From: Vibrio splendidus
GTDB lineage: Bacteria > Pseudomonadota > Gammaproteobacteria > Enterobacterales > Vibrionaceae
Reading direction: 5' to 3'
Length of the DNA stretch: 64,000 nucleotides
Assembly: GCF_001557875.1 (NCBI RefSeq)
Contig: NZ_LNRF01000005.1
Location: forward strand, 186,001-250,000
The notes under the pieces are model-generated. The model was not told the origin of the DNA and did no database searches. It saw only the letters and a program-made list of their open reading frames with translations. Position numbers and translations under genes: made by a program. Positions 57,077-64,000 of the stretch are shown here, in pieces. The stretch's first letter is position 1; each line of letters starts with the position of its first letter.

Positions 57077-58030
57077 ATGGAAGCATCAGCTTTACCTCTG
57101 TTTTTTAGTCATATTGAACAGCAACTTAATGAAGTACCAAACGAACTACGCCGTATTTTCCACGGTCGCGGTAAGTTTTGGCCTGGTCTAGAACAACTGA
57201 CATGTGACTGGGTTGATGGACAGCTACTGGTTAACGTGTTTAAAGAGGTGGACGATGAATTCTTGTCATCTCTCAAAGCTGGATTGGTTGAACTCACCGA
57301 CAAAGATATCTGGCAATCAAAGCAGGGCACAAGCATTGTTCTGCAACACCGCTATGCTGACGGTGCGCCTTCAGAGGTTCTATGGGGCGAGTTGAATGAC
57401 TCTCCGGTTGTGGTTGAGCATGGTCTTAAGTACCAATTAGACATTGGCCGTAATCAGAACTTTGGTTTGTTCCTAGACATGCGTAATGGTCGTCAGTGGG
57501 TACAAGATAATGCTAAGGATAAGAACGTTCTTAATCTGTTTGCATACACTTGTGGCTTCTCAGTAGCGGCTATCGCTGGTGGTGCCCGTCAATGCATGAA
57601 CGTGGACATGTCACGTGGCTCGCTAAACAAAGGCCGCGATAACCACCGTCTGAATGATCACGATATGCGTTCGGTTAATTTCCTTGGCTACGATATCTTT
57701 AAGTCGTGGGGGAAAATCAAGAAGGGCGGCCCTTACGAGCTGGTTATCATCGATCCACCTTCGTTCCAAAAAGGCAGTTTTGCTCTAACTAAAGATTATA
57801 AAAAGATCTTACGTCGCTTGCCTGAGCTTTTAACAGAAGGTGGAGAAGTGATTGCGTGTGTGAACTCTCCTGCTGTATCACCAAACTTCCTGATTGAGAC
57901 GATGGCAGAAGAAGCACCAAGCGTTGAATTCATTGAGCGCTTAGATAACCCACCTGAGTTTGTGGATGTCGACCTTGATTCGAGTCTGAAAGTGTTGAGG
58001 TTTAAAATTAACACTTCTGCAGATGCCTAA
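57077..58030 (+). CDS. Class I SAM-dependent methyltransferase (RlmI/RlmK-like)
   Basis: A 317-residue methyltransferase. SAM-binding motif I: VLNLFAYTCGFSVAAIAGGA; acidic loop MNVDMSRGSLNKGRDNHRLN; catalytic-type motif VIIDPPSFQKGSF; and a C-terminal ACVNSPAVSPNFLIETM. This is the rRNA m5C/m2G methyltransferase-like group without a PUA domain. Target not known; pairing with a pseudouridine synthase suggests RNA modification. A GTG at 57065 overlaps the preceding stop and could be the start instead of ATG 57077. A terminator follows. Confidence 0.82.
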   Translation: MEASALPLFFSHIEQQLNEVPNELRRIFHGRGKFWPGLEQLTCDWVDGQLLVNVFKEVDDEFLSSLKAGLVELTDKDIWQSKQGTSIVLQHRYADGAPSEVLWGELNDSPVVVEHGLKYQLDIGRNQNFGLFLDMRNGRQWVQDNAKDKNVLNLFAYTCGFSVAAIAGGARQCMNVDMSRGSLNKGRDNHRLNDHDMRSVNFLGYDIFKSWGKIKKGGPYELVIIDPPSFQKGSFALTKDYKKILRRLPELLTEGGEVIACVNSPAVSPNFLIETMAEEAPSVEFIERLDNPPEFVDVDLDSSLKVLRFKINTSADA

Positions 58031-58056
58031 TCAGGTTCAAGTACTCGTTAGTATAT

Positions 58057-58086
58057 AAAAACGTCGCTCATCTGAGCGGCGTTTTT
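58057..58086. terminator. Bidirectional terminator between methyltransferase and ynjF
   Basis: AAAACG(T)CGCTCA / TGAGCG(G)CGTTTT arms with a two-base loop and T tail; convergent genes on both sides. Confidence 0.88.
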
Positions 58087-58101
58087 GTTTATAAATTAAT
58101 A

Positions 58102-58719
58102 CTAGCTGGTTTGATTCTTGAGGGTCTGGAATCCAAAATAGATACGCATAAATGTGGTTAGCCAACACGCGGTACCAAAGGTATAGGCGATAACCGCAAA
58201 GTGTTGTGGCCAAATACAAAAGGCAATGAAACAAGCGATAGTTTCCGTCCCTTCAGTTAGCCCAGACATGTAATACAGAGACTTGTGTTTGTACACTGGG
58301 TTCTCGATGCCTCGTTTGCCAGCCATTACCGCAAATGCTAAAAAGCTGCTGCCTGTGCCGATAAAAGAGAAGATCAAAAATGCACCGGCAATAGCGTTAT
58401 GTTCTGGGTTGGCAATGACAAATCCAAAAGGGATCAGCGAGTAGAATAGGAAATCTAGGCTGATGTCGAGGAAACCACCCGCATCGCTAATACCTTGGAT
58501 TCGAGCCAAGGCCCCATCAAGCCCGTCGCAAACCCTGTTAAATACAATAAAACCCAACGCCCAATCGTATTGCTGAAATGCTAACGCTGGAAATGCTAAA
58601 CAGCCAACCAGAAATCCGAATAACGTGGTTTGATTGGCCGTGATACCAAATTGGTTCACTAACTTAGCCGAGTGATTTAATGGCCACTTAATGACTTTTA
58701 TCGAGTACTTATCCAGCAT
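58102..58719 (-). CDS. ynjF: CDP-alcohol phosphatidyltransferase YnjF-like
   Basis: Inner-membrane enzyme of the CDP-alcohol phosphotransferase family, 205 residues with about six helices. The signature D-G-x2-A-R-x8-G-x3-D-x3-D is seen as DGLDGALARIQGISDAGGFLDISLD. The acceptor alcohol is unknown. Start chosen as MLDKYSIKVIK behind GGAGAAG; a longer frame runs into ynjD. The same neighbours (ynjBCD plus ynjF) occur in E. coli. The start overlaps the end of ynjD by 11 bp. Confidence 0.88.
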   Translation of the reverse strand: MLDKYSIKVIKWPLNHSAKLVNQFGITANQTTLFGFLVGCLAFPALAFQQYDWALGFIVFNRVCDGLDGALARIQGISDAGGFLDISLDFLFYSLIPFGFVIANPEHNAIAGAFLIFSFIGTGSSFLAFAVMAGKRGIENPVYKHKSLYYMSGLTEGTETIACFIAFCIWPQHFAVIAYTFGTACWLTTFMRIYFGFQTLKNQTS

Positions 58720-59359
58720 GGTTGCTTCTCCATGGCCAAGACAGTACTTCTGCCCCTTGAGGTACATCGGTTTCGTCGTGCGTTACCATTAACGTTGGGA
58801 TATTCGCTTTGGTCAATTGTTCGAACACCCAATCACGAAATTGCGCTCTTAATTCTTGGTCTAACTTACTGAACGGTTCATCGAGCAGAGCGAGTTTCGG
58901 CTTCGCCAATAACATACGAGTTAAGCTTATTCTTGCGCGTTGACCACCGGATATTTGGTCAGGGAATGATTCAGCTAAGTGAGTTAGCTCTATGTCTTTT
59001 AATGCAGCCATTGCTTGTTTTTGGCGAGCGGAACCTTTAACAGAATTAGGCAACGAAAAGGCCAAGTTTTCCCATACTTTGAGGTGCGGAAACAGCAGGT
59101 CATCTTGAAACAAAATACCGACTTCACGCTGATGTGAAGGGAGGTCATCCAGCGGAATATCGTTCAACACAACGGCCCCAGAATACGAAAACTCTTCACT
59201 TAAGTGACCAGCAATCGCATCCAATAAGGTCGACTTTCCGCAACCGCTCGGGCCCATCAACGCCAGTATCTGGCCCGATTCTAATGTTACATTTAGCGCT
59301 GAGAACAGCGGATCACCATCGATTTTACGAATGGCGAGGTCGTTGAGATACAGACTCAT
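58709..59359 (-). CDS. ynjD: ABC transporter ATPase YnjD-like
   Basis: ATP-binding protein of 216 residues. Walker A GPSGCGKST, Q-loop ILFQDDLLFPHL, signature ISGGQRARISLTRML, Walker B LALLDEPFSKLD and H-loop VTHDETDV are all present. Closest in pattern to YnjD/ThiQ-type ATPases. Start overlaps the end of the permease gene by 35 bp. Transports an unknown substrate together with YnjB and YnjC. Confidence 0.9.
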   Translation of the reverse strand: MSLYLNDLAIRKIDGDPLFSALNVTLESGQILALMGPSGCGKSTLLDAIAGHLSEEFSYSGAVVLNDIPLDDLPSHQREVGILFQDDLLFPHLKVWENLAFSLPNSVKGSARQKQAMAALKDIELTHLAESFPDQISGGQRARISLTRMLLAKPKLALLDEPFSKLDQELRAQFRDWVFEQLTKANIPTLMVTHDETDVPQGAEVLSWPWRSNHAG

Positions 59360-61025
59360 TACTTAGGAAACCTTTAAAAGTAAGACGGCGATACCTGAGT
59401 TGTAGTCGGCTGACTACTATCGCTAAAGAGAAAAAGAACAGAGGTAATAGGGCCTGCCAAATGGTATAAATTGCTGTCACTCTACGGTCGAAACCACTGG
59501 TTAGAGCAACGGCTTCTGTGGTGATTGTGCTAATACGGCCCGCGCCGAGCATCAAGGTTGGGAGGTACTGAGCCAAACTCACGCTGATACCAACGGCCCA
59601 CGCAAAGGCAATGGCAGGTAACAAGATAGGGAGCTTGATGGAGTACCAGCTTTGAAATGGTGATTTACCTAGGCTCAGCGAGGCTTTAATCAACCCATCA
59701 TTGAAGCTTTTCCACGGACCGTCCAAAGACAGATACACAAACGGGAAAGCAAAGAAAACATGTGCCCAAATCACCCAGAACTCATAGGCACTACTGCCAA
59801 CGTAGAGGGTGGTGACTTGCATACCAAACAGTACCGAGAGCTGAGGTATTAGCATTGGGATTGCGATAATAAAGCCCGGAACTTGCCACTTGTATTTAAT
59901 TCGATATTCATGAGCAACCAGCGCAAGCAATAAAGCGACTGAAGCGGCAATCAAACCAATCCATAAGCTCTGCCCAACGGTGCTCATGATACCGTCCCAC
60001 TCGAACTCCCAGAAGCGCATGCTGTAGCGGCTCGGCAATAAATCAGGAAAACGCCAACGCTGAGCAACACTCCAAATCACCATCAATGGAATGATCAGCA
60101 GTGAAAGGCTAGCAAGCACTGTGAATACTGTTTTCCCCGGTAAGTTAGCCCCTGTTCTTCCTGAATACTGCCAAGTTCGAAAGTACTTAAGAATCGCCCA
60201 CTCAACTAAACGCGCCAAGGCGATGATCAAAGACGCTAAACCAAATAAAACGATCGCGCCAGCAGCAGCTCGTGGCAGTAGGTTGAGATCTGGATCGTTG
60301 AACCATTGCCATACCAAAACGGCAAAAGTCGGTGGGTTGGTTGGGCCAATGATCAGAGCAATATCGACAACCGACACGCTGTAGGCGAGTACCGCCAACA
60401 TTGGGAATCGAAGCTTAGTAAACCATTGTGGGAAAATACATTTCCACCAGATCTGAGCACGACTGTAACCCAGAGATGCACTGACTTTTGTGATTCGTTC
60501 TACATCAATTTGCTGAAGTATTGAAATGCTCATCAGCAATAAGAAGGGTACTTCTTTGAGTGCGAGCATAATCATTAAGCCAAACGCGTATGGGTCTTTG
60601 ACCAATACCGCTAATTCAGAACTCGTAACCGATTCCCCGAGCAAATGATGCACGGCTCTAGCCCCTAGACCTGTTGGGCTAAATAGAAAAGCAAAGCCGA
60701 TAGCGAAAGCCACATGTGGAATGGCGAGCATTGGCGATAGCGTTAACTCAATCTTTCTCCAAAACTTGTTTCCCCAAGAGGCTTGAAGAATACAAAAGGT
60801 CAGGAAGCAGGCTATATAGCTGCTTGCAATCGCTGAACCTAGGCTTAAGCCAATAGAGTGCCAAGCCCCTTCCCATTGAAAGACTTGGCTAAAACCGTTG
60901 AGTGTTGGCTCCTCTAAACCTAGGGGCGGGATGAAACTCAGTGACGAAGCCACGACTCCCGCTACCCCAGGAATCGTTGGGATAATGCACACAGCTATAA
61001 CAACAAAATATAGAGCGCGTAGCAT
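59325..61025 (-). CDS. ynjC: ABC transporter fused permease YnjC-like
   Basis: A 566-residue inner-membrane protein made of two binding-protein-dependent permease domains in tandem, about 12 helices. EAA-type loops are visible in each half: SLGYSRAQIWWKCIFPQW in the N-terminal half and SLGKSPFQSWYSIKLPIL in the C-terminal half. Same design as ThiP. It lies 5 bp behind ynjB. Longer than E. coli YnjC by about 55 residues. Confidence 0.9.
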   Translation of the reverse strand: MLRALYFVVIAVCIIPTIPGVAGVVASSLSFIPPLGLEEPTLNGFSQVFQWEGAWHSIGLSLGSAIASSYIACFLTFCILQASWGNKFWRKIELTLSPMLAIPHVAFAIGFAFLFSPTGLGARAVHHLLGESVTSSELAVLVKDPYAFGLMIMLALKEVPFLLLMSISILQQIDVERITKVSASLGYSRAQIWWKCIFPQWFTKLRFPMLAVLAYSVSVVDIALIIGPTNPPTFAVLVWQWFNDPDLNLLPRAAAGAIVLFGLASLIIALARLVEWAILKYFRTWQYSGRTGANLPGKTVFTVLASLSLLIIPLMVIWSVAQRWRFPDLLPSRYSMRFWEFEWDGIMSTVGQSLWIGLIAASVALLLALVAHEYRIKYKWQVPGFIIAIPMLIPQLSVLFGMQVTTLYVGSSAYEFWVIWAHVFFAFPFVYLSLDGPWKSFNDGLIKASLSLGKSPFQSWYSIKLPILLPAIAFAWAVGISVSLAQYLPTLMLGAGRISTITTEAVALTSGFDRRVTAIYTIWQALLPLFFFSLAIVVSRLQLRYRRLTFKGFLSNESVSQRPRHS

Positions 61026-61030
61026 GAAGA

Positions 61031-62197
61031 CTAGTTACCGTATCGCTTAAGCCACTCTTTCTCGAGCGCGTTTTGCCAGCTAGGGTGTGGTTCATCAACC
61101 GATTTAAATTGCTGAGTGTTTTTAGCGCTGCCAGTGAGGTACTTGCTGTTCAGAACTGAAGGGTCGCCCCAAACATTGAGGTCACCCTTACGAGACTGTG
61201 CTTCCGGGCTCAGTAAGAAGTTAATGGTCACTTGAGCACCTGCGGTTGCATTGGCATTCCAAGGAATCGCAAGGAAGTGAATGTTAGATAGAGCGCCGCT
61301 TTCTAGAGCATAAGCCTTGGTGGTTTCGGCTAGGCGACCACTTGCTTGTGCTGAATAAACAGAGTTTGGATTGAACGTAATCGCGAGATCGATCTGTCCG
61401 TCATCCAGAAGTTGGATGCTTTCCGATGTGCCTGCTGGGAATTGTTTGCCACCGCGCCACGCCACTTTATGGAATTTATCTAAGTAAGCCCATAATGGTG
61501 CAGTAATCGCTTGGAAGTTCTCTTCTGAAACAGGCTTAGCGAGTTCAGGGCTGTTGTTGGTTAGCTCAATCAGTAAAGACTTAATGAAGCTCGTACCATG
61601 AAACTCAGGTGGGCGAGGGTAGCTTAAACGGTTAGGGAAAGCCTGAGCGTAGCTCAACATCTCTGAAAACGATTGTGGCGGGTTGTGCAGTGTTTCTTGG
61701 TCGTGAATGAACACCAGTTGTCCAACCCCCCACGGTGCTTCTAAGCCTTCCGTAGGCTCTGAGAAATCGACATCAATCGGTAGAGACTTATCGACATACT
61801 GCCAATTTGGAAGTGATTCTGTAAATGGCCCAAACAATAGCGCATTGTCTTTCATTGAACGGAAGTTTTCGCCATTGATCCAGACGATATCGACACTGCC
61901 TTCGCTGTTTTTGCCTGCCGCTTTTTCTGCGAGTAAGCGCGTAGTGGTTTCTGCAATATCAGTAACTTTTACATGTTTTAACGTTACGCCATAGTCACTT
62001 TGTAACTTCTTGCCTGCCCATTGTAGGTAACGGTTGATCTCTTGGCTCCCACCCCAAGCGTGAAAGTAGACAGTTTCTCCCTCTGCCTGCTGTTCTATTT
62101 GGTTCCAGCTGTCGGTGGATGTTGCTTCATCAGCATAAATGGTTGCGCTGTATGCAACGGTTGCCATGATTCCTAACGTACTTACTATCTTGTTCAT
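61031..62197 (-). CDS. ynjB: ABC transporter substrate-binding protein YnjB-like
   Basis: Periplasmic solute-binding protein, 388 residues, equal in length to E. coli YnjB. Signal peptide MNKIVSTLGIMATVAYSATI, probable cleavage after IYA. Body features include YFHAWGGSQEINRYLQWAGK, VDIVWINGENFRSM and GNANATAGAQVTINFLLSP-like segments of the ThiB/spermidine-type fold. The start was placed at the ATG behind GGAAAAG; further upstream ATGs lack a good ribosome-binding site. First gene of ynjBCDF; substrate unknown. Confidence 0.88.
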   Translation of the reverse strand: MNKIVSTLGIMATVAYSATIYADEATSTDSWNQIEQQAEGETVYFHAWGGSQEINRYLQWAGKKLQSDYGVTLKHVKVTDIAETTTRLLAEKAAGKNSEGSVDIVWINGENFRSMKDNALLFGPFTESLPNWQYVDKSLPIDVDFSEPTEGLEAPWGVGQLVFIHDQETLHNPPQSFSEMLSYAQAFPNRLSYPRPPEFHGTSFIKSLLIELTNNSPELAKPVSEENFQAITAPLWAYLDKFHKVAWRGGKQFPAGTSESIQLLDDGQIDLAITFNPNSVYSAQASGRLAETTKAYALESGALSNIHFLAIPWNANATAGAQVTINFLLSPEAQSRKGDLNVWGDPSVLNSKYLTGSAKNTQQFKSVDEPHPSWQNALEKEWLKRYGN

Positions 62198-62243
62198 AAA
62201 CTTTTCCATTTGGTAGTGAACGGGCAAGAGCATTGTATTTTCA

Positions 62244-62377
62244 AACTCCCTACAGTTATTCTATCTGTTTCTCAAATAAATTCTAATTCAACAGTAAATT
62301 CAATCAATTACTTGAGAACAAGCAGGGAGTTGGCTGTCGAGTTTTGTTTGATATGTAATCATCTCGAAAACTCGACA
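62244..62377 (-). promoter_or_regulatory. Hairpin-rich region upstream of ynjB
   Basis: The 350 bp before ynjB hold no gene. AACTCCCT (62244-62251) pairs with AGGGAGTT (62324-62331), and TGTCGAGTTTT (62335-62345) pairs with AAAACTCGACA (62367-62377, 11 bp perfect). These could form a leader RNA structure or operators for ynjBCDF. Not recognised as a known riboswitch. Confidence 0.4.
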
Positions 62378-62530
62378 AACTCTAGGCTTTTGCCATCCTA
62401 GCAACAGACCGCTGAACCGTTGAATTTATTGCATCTAAATGAGAGATTTTTGAGGTTTGTTGGAGGTTGGTACGAAAAATCGGCGATGAGCGTCAATTTT
62501 GAAGAAGTAGTGAGGGCAAGCTGATAATAA

Positions 62531-62554
62531 AAAAGGAGCCATCAGGCTCCTTTA
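62531..62554 (-). terminator. Terminator of the META-domain lipoprotein gene
   Basis: AAAGGAGCC / GGCTCCTTT arms with ATCA loop; on the minus strand a T run follows. Confidence 0.85.
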
Positions 62555-62579
62555 ATCAGTATTTGGTTTCGATGACGGA

Positions 62580-63026
62580 TTAGTTTACCCAGTCACGAAT
62601 TGTGTACGTAAGCGTGTGTACATCGTTTTTCAGTACTAGCGTATCGTTTGTTAGCGTTACGTCGCTCCACTCACTTAGAGTAGCAGAAACCGATTGTTCG
62701 ATTTCCATCGCAGAGCCATGACACATTTTCATTGTCATGCCCATTTGCTTGATACGGAATTGACCGTCTTTCAACTCGCCTTGACCAAAGAAGTTGTTAC
62801 AACCAGCCATGCCATTTGCAGTCATCTTTTCACCGATCTCTAGACGAGGAGCTGCTTGGTCTTCGCTTTTCACAATGTCCTTGCCATCAATTTGCGCAAG
62901 TTCCCAATTATGGTGCTGTAGATCGGTTGGTGTTACTTGCATCGCGTTGTCACCTGTTGTTGTGCATGCTGCTAGCATCATAGGTAAAGCGGCTACTGCT
63001 AGTAATTTTTTTGAACTAAACTTCAT
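62580..63026 (-). CDS. META domain (HslJ-like) lipoprotein
   Basis: A 148-residue lipoprotein; lipobox MLAACTTT with Cys21. The META/HslJ domain follows (HHNWELAQIDGKDI, the conserved MAGCNNFFGQGEL, then GMTMKMCHGSAMEIE and LTNDTLVLKNDVHTLTY). HslJ-type proteins are linked to heat shock and resistance to novobiocin, but their activity is unknown. ATG at 63026 chosen because it begins a proper signal peptide and has TTGGAGCC before it; a longer frame would spoil the signal. Confidence 0.88.
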   Translation of the reverse strand: MKFSSKKLLAVAALPMMLAACTTTGDNAMQVTPTDLQHHNWELAQIDGKDIVKSEDQAAPRLEIGEKMTANGMAGCNNFFGQGELKDGQFRIKQMGMTMKMCHGSAMEIEQSVSATLSEWSDVTLTNDTLVLKNDVHTLTYTIRDWVN

Positions 63027-63217
63027 ATTATAAGGCTCCAAAGGAAAGAACGAAGTTACCGGATAAGTGTAACTTGATGGGTTCAAAGTATAGTTTACAA
63101 AACACTATATGTGTCAGTATAAGGTCATAGTTTAGTATGGATTTCATGAGCTAGGCGACAAATTAATCGCTTATTTTTGAGAGAGTAAGCGTAATTTTGA
63201 ATGTGTAAGGAGGCATG

Positions 63218-63478
63218 GTGGAGCAGTTAGAGTTTTTCCAAGTTCCAAGCCCTTGCGTTGGGGTTTGTTCAAGCGATGACAAAGGCTATTGCAATGGTTG
63301 TATGCGCAAGAGAGAAGAGCGCTTTAATTGGATGTCGATGACACCGTCAGAACAATTGCACGTGATAAAGCTGTGTCGTCAGCGCTATAGAAGAAAAATA
63401 ATGAAGCAAAAAAACTTGGTTGGTAAGCAGGTCGATGAAGAGGGAAATACCAGTCCCCAAAGAGATCTTTTTGGCTAA
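63218..63478 (+). CDS. DUF1289 family protein
   Basis: An 86-residue protein with the DUF1289 cysteine layout: PSPCVGVCSSDDKGYCNGCM (four Cys in C-x3-C-x7-C-x2-C) followed by RFNWMSMTPSEQ and LCRQRYRRK. The cysteines probably hold a metal or Fe-S site. GTG at 63218 lies 4 bp after AAGGAGG; the ATG three bases earlier is only 1 bp from it, so I prefer GTG. Function unknown. Confidence 0.82.
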   Translation: MEQLEFFQVPSPCVGVCSSDDKGYCNGCMRKREERFNWMSMTPSEQLHVIKLCRQRYRRKIMKQKNLVGKQVDEEGNTSPQRDLFG

Positions 63479-63587
63479 AGAGGAAGTATTTAGATTTTAT
63501 TTAACTCCGAGGTAACTATTACTTTACATAATGGTTGGGGTGTAATATTAAGGTAGGTACCTTTGTACCTGAAGGAGCGGTGTCGGT

Positions 63588-63755
63588 ATGAATAAAAAGA
63601 ACGTAAAACTCAAAAAAGAGCCAGTCAAAGCACTGGATCGAAAACCGATCGGGGCGAAAGATGACCCTGAAGAGACTCCGCGTGATTGGCATTCGATGTC
63701 AGAAGAAGAACGAATGGAAATCCTTTCTCATCTTTCAGACATGCCTTTTCAATAA
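63588..63755 (+). CDS. Small hypothetical protein, 55 residues
   Basis: ATG at 63588 behind GAAGGAGCGG, ending in TAA at 63755. Lys-rich N terminus (MNKKNVKLKKEPVKALDRKP) and an acidic C terminus (ETPRDWHSMSEEERMEI). The 'DWHSMSEEERMEIL' segment resembles the 'W-x-x-M-x-x-x-E' end of DUF1289-type proteins just upstream, possibly only by shared helix composition. Below the usual length cutoff; kept because of its ribosome-binding site and lack of overlap. Confidence 0.6.
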   Translation: MNKKNVKLKKEPVKALDRKPIGAKDDPEETPRDWHSMSEEERMEILSHLSDMPFQ

Positions 63756-63814
63756 CACCACTGGTTTTCTTCAGAGTCTTTCTTAAAGCTCAGTTTTTAG
63801 AAACAAAAATGTGA

Positions 63815-63994
63815 TTAAACAAACATGTGATTCGCTTTCGTTACACCGCGATGGTACGTGCAAAATGTATCATCGGCCTCGGTGGTTTTACTGTGAATCT
63901 TAATGTTTGTGATCACTTCTACAGCCCCAGCATCGTAGCAAGCTTGTTCTGCTTTTTTAACGATATCGAGTAATTGGTTGAGTTCACCTTTCAT
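63815..63994 (-). CDS. ORF at window edge, possibly complete 59-residue protein or C-terminal part of a larger one
   Basis: Minus-strand frame with stop at 63815 and an ATG at 63994: MKGELNQLLDIVKKAEQACY then GAVEVITNIKIHSKT and ending TKANHMFV. Only six bases lie upstream before the window ends, so the true start and any ribosome-binding site cannot be judged. No family recognised. Confidence 0.45.
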   Translation of the reverse strand: MKGELNQLLDIVKKAEQACYDAGAVEVITNIKIHSKTTEADDTFCTYHRGVTKANHMFV

Positions 63995-64000
63995 CGTGGT

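Overview
The window is a piece of a Vibrio chromosome, most like the Splendidus group by gene content. Indicators are a complete his operon with bifunctional hisB and hisIE, the TMAO respiration operon torECA, a manganese-dependent family II pyrophosphatase, two-adaptor RND efflux genes, a ToxR-type membrane regulator with an overlapping partner gene, and protein sequences close to enterobacterial orthologues but with vibrio-like neighbours. No rRNA, tRNA, CRISPR array or insertion sequence was seen.

Layout. 1-7.2 kb: hisG(partial)DCBHAFI on +. 7.4-14.9 kb: housekeeping genes (YchJ-like SEC-C protein, EAL/HDOD protein, lpxH, ppiB, cysS, tdk, a YdcF-type protein, a YeeZ-like reductase, a TIGR02647-type protein). 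15-18.8 kb: a coiled-coil lipoprotein, a focA-type channel and fetB without fetA. 19-23 kb: torECA. 23.4-27.2 kb: a heavy-metal/manganese exporter-like protein with a perfect Fur-type operator, ppaC, DUF2750 and DUF2927 proteins. 27.2-35.2 kb: sapABCDF (-) and the phage-shock genes pspF (-) / pspABC (+) with a sigma-54 promoter. 35.3-40.6 kb: an RND pump with two lipoprotein adaptors.

The outstanding feature is a 6,951-bp integrative element at about 41,151-48,101. It has split the host tag gene (3-methyladenine DNA glycosylase I). The first 171 codons lie on the left at 40,636-41,148. The last 17 codons (MQATGMVNDHVVGCPYK) lie on the right at 48,100-48,153. Joining the two gives a 188-residue Tag with all four zinc ligands at the E. 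coli spacing. The element has a large serine recombinase 45 bp from its right end. At its left end, 33 bp inside the junction, it carries a complete, divergent tag of its own in the opposite orientation. The broken repair gene may therefore be replaced by an element-borne one. The rest of the cargo is a SEFIR/TIR protein, a small serine resolvase, a membrane/coiled-coil protein that shares a C-terminal module with the SEFIR protein (candidate anti-phage pair), a highly structured noncoding segment with a possible pseudoknot just upstream of a NUMOD4-like and an HNH gene, and a palindrome-rich noncoding region.

48.2-64 kb: a ToxR-like regulator and small partner that resemble VtrA/VtrC or ToxR/ToxS pairs, metC, cls, a sodium symporter, a chemoreceptor, an RluA-type pseudouridine synthase, a methyltransferase, the ynjBCDF cluster, a META-domain lipoprotein, a DUF1289 protein and small ORFs. 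Calls rest on reading the sequence and family knowledge; no searches were run.
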